This document shows positions 12,784-17,752 of a DNA stretch of 17,752 nucleotides, in pieces. Position 1 is the stretch's first letter; each line of letters starts with the position of its first letter. Source of the DNA: JAUWOY01 sp034431315 (GTDB lineage Bacteria; Chloroflexota; Anaerolineae; VGOG01). Where the stretch lies: NCBI GenBank assembly GCA_034431315.1, contig DAOUDK010000086.1, positions 1 through 17,752 on the forward strand. The letters run 5' to 3'. The translations under genes and the position numbers were made by a program. The notes under the pieces are model-generated. The model worked only from the letters and a program-made list of their open reading frames with translations, was not told where the DNA came from and made no database searches.

Positions 12784-15759
12784 ATGAAGCGAAGAAGACT
12801 TGCGGCGACGGGGTCGGTGGGGCTGTTGCTCTTGGCTATGGGGCTGGTGGTAGGCCCTGTGTCCCCGGTGGTGGCCCAACCTGATCTCAATTGGTCAACC
12901 GAGACTGTGGACCCAGGTGAGGTTCCTCCGCTTTGGGGGATGGATCTGGCGTTGGATAATAGTGCCAACCCCCACATCGTTTACTTTTCTGGGGATCTCT
13001 ATTATGCCTACCAGAGCGGCTCGACCTGGTTCATCAACGATATCCACTCTGGAGTAGGTTGGTATCCCTCGATCGCCATTGACTCAAGTGGCTTTGCGCA
13101 TTTCAGCTACTTTGCCAGTGAGCCGTGGCGTCTTTATTATGCCACAGACGAGTCTGGAATCTGGAGCGTGGAGATTGTGGAGTACTCCCAAATATCCTAT
13201 ACCTCCATTGCTTTGGATAGCTCCGACAACCCGCATATCAGTTATTACGACGCTTTAGCTGGTGAGCTCAAGTATGCCAAGAGAGTGGGGTCGGGAGGAA
13301 ACTGCGGATATGAAAACTGGAGCCTGACAGGCACGTGGGATTGCCAGGTCGTGGACTCTACCGATGATGTGGGCAGCTATAGCTCGCTGGCCCTCGACAG
13401 CAGTGATCTTCCCCACATCAGCTACCGCGACGCTACCAACGATCGCCTCAAGTACGCCAGATGGATCAGTAGCCCCCCAGGGTGGCAAATCGAGACCCTG
13501 ACATCGGGAGGCTCTTTCACCTCGATTGCCCTGGACGGCAGCGACACTCCCCATATCGGGTTCGTGGGGGATGGCGTTCGGTATGCCCACAAAGATGGCG
13601 TCGCCTGGGACTATGAGTACGTTGATGCCGCTCTTGATCCTGTCTACGCGACTTCGCTGGCCCTGGACAGCGGAGGGACACCTCAGATCAGCTATTGGAA
13701 TTGGGATACAAAGCAGGTGTGCTATGCTGTCCGGGTGTCATCGGGAGGCAACTGTGGCGTCGGTGGGAATTGGGATTGCGAGACCGTCGCCTCCGCCGAG
13801 CTACTAGGGGAAACTGCGCTGGCCATTGACGGTAGCGATACCCCTCACCTGGCTTACTCAGGCAGCCTCAACTACGCTGTCAAGAGTGCCGAGAGCTGGG
13901 CCATTGAGCCTATCCCATCCTATGTCGGCCAGTTCAGCTCCATAGAGTTGGATAGTAGCGGCCATCCCTCGATTAGCTACTATGATGCCACTCACAGTGA
14001 TCTGAAATACGCGGCGTGGAACGGCGGCGGTTGGGATGTTGGGTGGGTCGCAACCACCGGTGAGGCTGGCAGGTATAGCTCCCTGGAGTTGGACGCTGGT
14101 GGCAATCCCCACATCAGCTACAGCGCAAGTGGAGATCTCAAGTATGCTACCCGGAACGGCGGGAGTTGGAGTAGCGAGACAGTGGATTCCACTGGCGAAG
14201 TAGGTAGCTATAACTCTCTGGCTCTGGATGGAAGCGGCCACGCCCACGTCAGCTACTTTGATGATACCAACGATGACCTCAAATACGCTACCAACAGTGG
14301 AGGGGCCTGGACCACCGAGGTCGTTGACCCAGGCGGGGGTGCCATGACTTCGATTGGTGTAGATACCAGCGAGGTCCCTCATATCAGCTATTTCAGCCTA
14401 TCCAATGAGCTTAAGTATGCGGTGTGGGTAGGAGGGGGAGCAGGGAGTTGCTTTGAGGGAAGCAACTGGGACTGCGAGGCCATCAACGGAGGGCTCTACG
14501 GCGCTTACAGCTCCATAGCGTTAGACGGAAGTGCGAGTCCTCACATCATCTTTTCCTCCCAAATGGAAGACCTGAAGTATGCCACCAAGAGTGACGGGAG
14601 CTGGACCATCGAGACCATAGATACAACGCTGCTCCCTTCACCTTTGCCGTTCAGAGGCTCCATCGCTTTGGACAGCGCTGATGTCCCCCACGTTGCTTAC
14701 CACGATGATGTTTTCTCTGAACTCAAGTATGCAGTCCGAGTGGGATCAGGGGGAAACTGCGGCACTGGCGACGCCTGGCAGTGTGAAACCATCGTTTCCG
14801 ACCCTCGATTGAGCGCTCCCTCCCTGGCGCTGGACTCAAGCGACGCCCCCCATATCAGTTACGGTGCGAGTGGAGAACTCAAATATGCTGTTGGTACTTC
14901 TGGGGAGACGCCGACACCCACGCCGACAGCCACCAGCACACCAACGCCTACGGGAACACCCACGCCCACGGCTACAGCCACTCCAACTACCCCGGTCAAG
15001 ACACCAACGCACACGCCGACCTCTACCTGGACAGCCACGCCCACTCGCACACCGACCCGCACGCCCACTCCCACCAGTACGCCCACCGGCACGATGCCCC
15101 CGACTCATACCCCGACTCATACCCCCACTCCCACTCCGACCCCGACCAGCACACCAACGGCCACTCCAACTGGCACGGCCACCTCGACGGCCACTGCCAC
15201 CCCTACGGCTACCGGGACTCCACCTACAGGCACCATCATCGTTGACGACCTGGACGATGGGTTCATCCGCCACGGCACCCCGGAGTATTGGTGGGAATCC
15301 TCCATTGGCTACAATGATCACATGTTCTGGACCTACGTGAATGGCAATACCATTGACAACTGGGCTGAGTGGCGTCCTGGCCTGTTGCCATGTGGCTTCT
15401 ATCAAGTCTCCGTCTTCGTGCCTCGCCAGAACGCCACCACCTGGAGCGCTCGGTATGAGGTCTACCACCGGGACGGCACCGAAGTTGTAGTGGTAAAGCA
15501 GATTGTTTACTATGATGAATGGGTGAGCCTGGGCACCTACAAGTTTGGTGGTAGCGCTGAGGAGCATGTCCGTCTCACCGACGCCACAGGCGAGGATCTC
15601 AACACCTGGCGGCAAATCGGCTTTGACGCCGTAAAGTGGGAGCTAGAAAGCCCGTGCACGCCGACGGCCACGCCGACAGCAACGGCTACACCTACAGCGA
15701 CTGTAGCTTGGCGTCTGTATCTGCCCCTCGTCGTCAAAGACTACAGCTCCGGCATGTAG
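12784..15759 (+). CDS. secreted propeller-repeat protein with Thr/Pro linker and golvesin-like domain
   Basis: ATG 12784 fits GGGGGTGA (12771-12778); GTG 12775 in frame overlaps that site and is less likely. The 991-aa product has a signal peptide (three Arg, hydrophobic core, cleavage near VVA-31). About 14 repeats of ~45 residues follow (about 52-705), each with SxALDSSxxPHISY, then LKYA and a Trp-containing strand, most like a bladed propeller. Repeats 3, 6, 11 and 13 carry an extra loop with a Cys pair (GGNCG...WDCE type). A Thr/Pro-rich linker spans about 708-815. A golvesin/Xly-type domain (about 815-955) begins IIVDDLDDGF. A second short Thr/Pro stretch leads to the tail YLPLVVKDYSSGM. 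It is probably a surface carbohydrate-binding or adhesive protein; no enzyme motif is seen. Confidence 0.88.
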   Translation: MKRRRLAATGSVGLLLLAMGLVVGPVSPVVAQPDLNWSTETVDPGEVPPLWGMDLALDNSANPHIVYFSGDLYYAYQSGSTWFINDIHSGVGWYPSIAIDSSGFAHFSYFASEPWRLYYATDESGIWSVEIVEYSQISYTSIALDSSDNPHISYYDALAGELKYAKRVGSGGNCGYENWSLTGTWDCQVVDSTDDVGSYSSLALDSSDLPHISYRDATNDRLKYARWISSPPGWQIETLTSGGSFTSIALDGSDTPHIGFVGDGVRYAHKDGVAWDYEYVDAALDPVYATSLALDSGGTPQISYWNWDTKQVCYAVRVSSGGNCGVGGNWDCETVASAELLGETALAIDGSDTPHLAYSGSLNYAVKSAESWAIEPIPSYVGQFSSIELDSSGHPSISYYDATHSDLKYAAWNGGGWDVGWVATTGEAGRYSSLELDAGGNPHISYSASGDLKYATRNGGSWSSETVDSTGEVGSYNSLALDGSGHAHVSYFDDTNDDLKYATNSGGAWTTEVVDPGGGAMTSIGVDTSEVPHISYFSLSNELKYAVWVGGGAGSCFEGSNWDCEAINGGLYGAYSSIALDGSASPHIIFSSQMEDLKYATKSDGSWTIETIDTTLLPSPLPFRGSIALDSADVPHVAYHDDVFSELKYAVRVGSGGNCGTGDAWQCETIVSDPRLSAPSLALDSSDAPHISYGASGELKYAVGTSGETPTPTPTATSTPTPTGTPTPTATATPTTPVKTPTHTPTSTWTATPTRTPTRTPTPTSTPTGTMPPTHTPTHTPTPTPTPTSTPTATPTGTATSTATATPTATGTPPTGTIIVDDLDDGFIRHGTPEYWWESSIGYNDHMFWTYVNGNTIDNWAEWRPGLLPCGFYQVSVFVPRQNATTWSARYEVYHRDGTEVVVVKQIVYYDEWVSLGTYKFGGSAEEHVRLTDATGEDLNTWRQIGFDAVKWELESPCTPTATPTATATPTATVAWRLYLPLVVKDYSSGM
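14905..15228 (+). repeat. low-complexity Thr/Pro linker-coding repeat
   Basis: The DNA is dominated by ACxCCN codons encoding alternating Thr-Pro/Thr-Ala units within the 991-aa protein. Such arrays are prone to slippage and recombination. A shorter similar stretch is at about 15658-15705, and a detached relative lies at 15887-16042. Confidence 0.85.
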
Positions 15760-15773
15760 GTCCGGTTAAGCTC

Positions 15774-15795
15774 GGTAGACGCGTGGCGTTCTACC
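15774..15795. repeat. hairpin after the 991-aa gene
   Basis: GGTAGACGC (15774-15782) pairs with GCG-T-TCTACC (15786-15795) with one bulged T and a 3-nt loop. There is no T-run, so termination is more likely at the hairpin at 15835. Confidence 0.45.
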
Positions 15796-15834
15796 AACTG
15801 CGAATTCTGGGTCCAATTCAGATTCATCAACAAC

Positions 15835-15875
15835 ATCAAAAAAGCGTGGAGCACACAGGCCCACGCTTTTTTGAT
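15835..15875. terminator. terminator-like hairpin repeat, copy 2
   Basis: ATCAAAAAAGCGTGG (15835-15849) pairs perfectly with CCACGCTTTTTTGAT (15861-15875) around loop AGCACACAGGC. With A-run and T-run arms it should work for either strand. It ends the 991-aa gene and is the near-twin of 9868-9908. Confidence 0.85.
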
Positions 15876-15886
15876 TATGTGGGACA

Positions 15887-16042
15887 TTGCCTCTGCCGAC
15901 GGCGACGGGCACCGCCATGCCTCCTGCTACTATGAGCACACCGACGCCCAGTCCATTGGCGACTATGGTGACGATGACCCCGGTCCCCGCTGTGACTGCC
16001 ACGCCATCCCCCACGCCCAGGGCGACAGCAGCCGAGATTTGA
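15887..16042 (+). pseudogene. detached Thr/Pro-rich linker remnant
   Basis: In the frame of ATG 15917 the DNA encodes a Pro/Thr/Ala-rich sequence (LPTATGTAMPPATM..., ending TPRATAAEI) closed by TGA 16040-16042. Upstream the frame is stopped at 15872-15874, inside the terminator hairpin. The composition matches the linkers of secreted proteins in this window, so it is probably the tail of a lost surface-protein gene. A free-standing 42-residue peptide from ATG 15917 is unlikely, as no ribosome site is seen. Confidence 0.5.
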
Positions 16043-16067
16043 CAACACCGAGATTGCGGTGTATAAT
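16039..16067 (+). promoter_or_regulatory. perfect-consensus promoter of the tetR-family gene
   Basis: TTGACA (16039-16044) and TATAAT (16062-16067) are both exact, with a 17-base spacer. The predicted start near 16074 leaves a leader of about 45 bases before ATG 16119. The -35 overlaps the stop codon of the Thr/Pro remnant. Confidence 0.88.
16045..16062. promoter_or_regulatory. candidate TetR-family operator palindrome
   Basis: ACACCG-AGATTG-CGGTGT is a perfect inverted repeat with 6-base arms that exactly fills the promoter spacer and shares one base with the -10 box. A dimeric repressor bound here would block RNA polymerase. Autoregulation by the adjacent TetR-family protein is the natural inference. 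Confidence 0.65.
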
Positions 16068-16118
16068 ATAACAAGCGTTAGATAAAGGCAAGCTCATTCT
16101 GATTCGAAAGGCTATCTC

Positions 16119-16718
16119 ATGGAGGAGCACACAGCCCGGGATGCAATCTTGCGGGCAGCGAGGAACCTCTTCACCAGCAAGGGATTCGCCAGCACTACGG
16201 TGCGGGAGATCTGTCGAGAGGCAGGTGTGACCGCACCCGTGCTTTACTATCACTTCGGCAACAAAGAGGGCCTCTTCGACGCCGTTGTGGAGGATACCCT
16301 CACCCTGGATGGCTTCCACGCCCGGCTCCGAGAGGAGGTCGCGGCTTGCTCCGATCCCTGGGCCAAGCTGCGGGCCTACGTTGGCACCTACCTGACGCAC
16401 TACCCCACTGATATGCTCAACCCCGGCCTGCACCTGAACAACTCCACCCAGCTTCACGGAGCCAGCCTCCGCCAGCTCAGCTCGGGCATCGAAGCCATCT
16501 ACCAACTGGCCAGAGAGATCCTCCAGGCAGGGATCGCAGCCGGCCAGTTCCGGAAGGTGGACGTTGACACCATGGCTGCCTGTCTCATGGGCACCATTGA
16601 TTCCTTCGTACGGGCGCAGGTTTATCTGGGAGTGGAGTATGACTTGGAAAAGGTCACTGAGTGCATCGTGGATCTGTTCACACATGGATTGATAGTCAAG
16701 TCCAACGAAGCGTTGTAA
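16119..16718 (+). CDS. TetR/AcrR-family transcriptional regulator
   Basis: The 199-aa protein has the TetR N-terminal helix-turn-helix at about 10-55. Residues 26-53 (TTVREICREAGV, then LYYHFGNKEGLF) are the classic recognition-helix segment. The C-terminal ligand/dimer domain (about 80-195) is helical and not assignable to a ligand; two Cys (C32 and one near residue 78) are not obviously special. The start ATG 16119 follows GAAAGG (16106-16111). Its promoter is a perfect consensus containing a palindromic operator, pointing to autorepression. Downstream small membrane-protein genes in the same direction are plausible targets or co-transcribed partners. Confidence 0.92.
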   Translation: MEEHTARDAILRAARNLFTSKGFASTTVREICREAGVTAPVLYYHFGNKEGLFDAVVEDTLTLDGFHARLREEVAACSDPWAKLRAYVGTYLTHYPTDMLNPGLHLNNSTQLHGASLRQLSSGIEAIYQLAREILQAGIAAGQFRKVDVDTMAACLMGTIDSFVRAQVYLGVEYDLEKVTECIVDLFTHGLIVKSNEAL

Positions 16719-16734
16719 GCAGTTGGCTAGATGG

Positions 16735-16752
16735 AAAGGAGGCATGCGATAG
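16735..16752 (+). other. strong ribosome site on a two-codon frame
   Basis: AAAGGAGG (16735-16742) is followed almost at once by ATG-CGA-TAG (16744-16752). It may be a translational-control minimal frame or the scar of a lost gene start. The real downstream start is at 16800. Confidence 0.35.
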
Positions 16753-16799
16753 CTAAATGAGGAACGCTGAGCGTGCGGTGCAGACGAAGGTGATAGACC

Positions 16800-16964
16800 A
16801 TGTACGACAAGGATAAAGATAACCATACGCCACCCAAACGCCAATACCCGCCTTTCTATGAAAAAGTTGTGCCCATCGCCCTGGGGATCATCGCTATAGC
16901 CATCATCATCCTGCTGCTCATCATCATCGGTGTGGCCCTGGGCCTGTTTCCAGGCGCAAGATAA
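16800..16964 (+). CDS. 54-aa single-span membrane protein
   Basis: ATG 16800 follows GAAGG (16786-16790) by nine bases. The product begins with a charged, Pro-containing head (MYDKDKDN, then PPKRQYPPFYEK) followed by one strongly hydrophobic helix at about residues 24-49 rich in Ile/Leu, ending FPGAR. It is probably an inner-membrane small protein with the N-terminus in the cytoplasm. The function is unknown. It lies between the TetR gene (82 bases) and the multi-span membrane protein (72 bases), probably in one transcript. Confidence 0.75.
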   Translation: MYDKDKDNHTPPKRQYPPFYEKVVPIALGIIAIAIIILLLIIIGVALGLFPGAR

Positions 16965-17036
16965 TCACTTGCGAAGTTTGACCTGCTGCAAAGCGGCGAG
17001 TCCAATTTTCGTCATCATATCCAAGGAGGAACTATC

Positions 17037-17666
17037 ATGAGCGTAATCAACACCCTGCTACCTTTCACCTCGTGCATTGTCAGCTTTGTCTTCGCCTTTT
17101 TCGTATTTAAGCGCTACCTTGCGCGCAAAGGCACCCACCTGCTGCTATGGGGCATCGGCCTGGTGTTCTACGGCATCGGCGGCTTCTGCGAGGCATACTA
17201 CGGAGCCTTTGGCTGGGATTCACTGATTTTCCGCCTGTGGTACCTGTTCGGGGCCATCCTGGTCGCCGCCTGGCTTGGCCAGGGCACGGTCTATTTGCTG
17301 GCCAACCGGAAGTGGGCCAACGGGCTGATGGTGCTACTGGCCCTGGGCTCGCTGTACGGCCTGATCCGCGTTTTCGGCGCACAGCTCGACCCCAGCCTGA
17401 TGACCACCAGCGTCCACACCGGCAGCGAGCTGAGCGGTCACGCCATTGTTACCCCCGGCGTGCGCACCCTGACGCCCTTCTTTAACCTGTACGGCACGGT
17501 GACGCTGGTGGGCGGCGCGGCATGGTCGGCCTGGATTTTCTGGCGCAAGCGCATCCTGCTGCACCGCACCATTGGCAACATTCTCATCGCCGTGGGGGCC
17601 ATTCTACCGGCTTTTGGTGGGACGTTTAGTACTACACAACCGCATTTGTGTCATTGGCGCTTTTGA
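17037..17666 (+). pseudogene. multi-span membrane protein, 3' end probably cut by an insertion
   Basis: ATG 17037 follows AAGGAGG (17023-17029). Residues 1-197 show about five to six hydrophobic segments (near 5-24, 35-55, 65-90, 98-115, 155-170 and 178-195) and conserved-looking cytosolic/loop motifs such as FYGIGGFCEAYYGAFGW. No enzyme family is recognised. The last helix stops at GGTFS. The final 11 residues (TTQPHLCHWRF) are hydrophilic and appear to be encoded by the left end of a mobile element starting near 17626. The product is therefore probably C-terminally truncated. It is not certain that it is non-functional. Confidence 0.6.
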
Positions 17667-17752
17667 GCTAAGATACTTCCGACTCTGAGGGAGAGGAGAA
17701 GGCCAATGACATCCGAAGAATTGGAAGGCTGGCCTGAAGATTTTGAGGCCTT
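17626..17752 (+). mobile_element. left end of an insertion sequence (partial)
   Basis: The membrane-protein similarity ends near 17626-17629 (TTAG, which would fit a YTAR-type target). The following DNA holds an internal inverted repeat ACACAA-CCGCAT-TTGTGT (17634-17651), a non-coding stretch, a purine-rich ribosome site, and the start of a transposase-like protein at 17706. The right end is outside the window, so terminal inverted repeats and target duplication cannot be verified. Confidence 0.5.
17706..17752 (+). CDS. N-terminus of a putative transposase (partial, IS701-like)
   Basis: ATG 17706 follows a GGGAGAGGAGAAGG-type purine tract. Only about 16 residues are visible (MTSEELEGWPEDFEAF). 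They resemble the start of IS701/IS4-type transposases I recall from Chloroflexota, but the segment is too short for certainty. The frame is open at the right edge. Confidence 0.4.
   Translation, partial: MTSEELEGWPEDFEA

Noticed and set aside
15963..16844. Minus-strand frame across the TetR gene
   Set aside because: The + strand has a clear HTH protein with a consensus promoter. The minus frame has no family features.

Overview
The window reads as chromosomal DNA of a GC-rich bacterium, most likely a Chloroflexota member near Anaerolineae/Caldilineae. This is inferred from secreted proteins with Thr/Pro linkers ending in YLPLVVK, many short palindromic and heptameric intergenic repeats, AAGGAGG-type ribosome sites, and consensus promoters. 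All supported genes lie on the + strand.

Region 1 (212-9602) is a branched-chain amino acid operon: ilvC, leuA, pheA, leuC, leuD, leuB, ilvE, cimA. LeuA-LeuCD-LeuB make the leucine precursor. CimA feeds the same LeuCD/LeuB set with citramalate, giving 2-oxobutyrate for isoleucine without threonine. IlvC and IlvE serve Val, Ile and Leu. Acetolactate synthase and IlvD are not in the window. pheA (prephenate dehydratase) is lodged inside the operon. IlvC is of the fungal/Bacteroidetes-like type, with a cofactor loop lacking the usual basic residues. Almost every junction carries short repeats: CCAACTT-type and TTCAAAG-type heptamers, a 24-bp hairpin before leuB, and CCTTCGACARGCTCAGG palindromes. 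One such element is inserted in frame inside leuC.

Region 2 (9409-15877) is accessory and rearranged. A 206-bp copy of the 3' end of cimA recurs 3039 bp downstream, fused to a broken AHSA1/SRPBCC-type gene. Around these lie two secreted proteins: a 729-aa SBBP-repeat protein and a 991-aa protein with about 14 propeller-like repeats, a Thr/Pro linker and a golvesin-like domain. Two near-identical terminator-like hairpins (9868 and 15835) frame this segment.

Region 3 (15875-17752) holds a Thr/Pro-rich gene remnant and a TetR regulator. The TetR promoter is a perfect TTGACA-17-TATAAT whose spacer is filled by a palindrome. Next come a 54-aa single-span membrane protein and a multi-span membrane protein whose 3' end appears cut off by the left end of an insertion sequence. 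The N-terminus of the element's putative transposase runs off the right edge.

I see no CRISPR array, RNA gene or recognised defence system. The most interesting material is the repeat ecology of the operon, the cimA duplication scar, the IlvC cofactor loop and the TetR promoter-operator.
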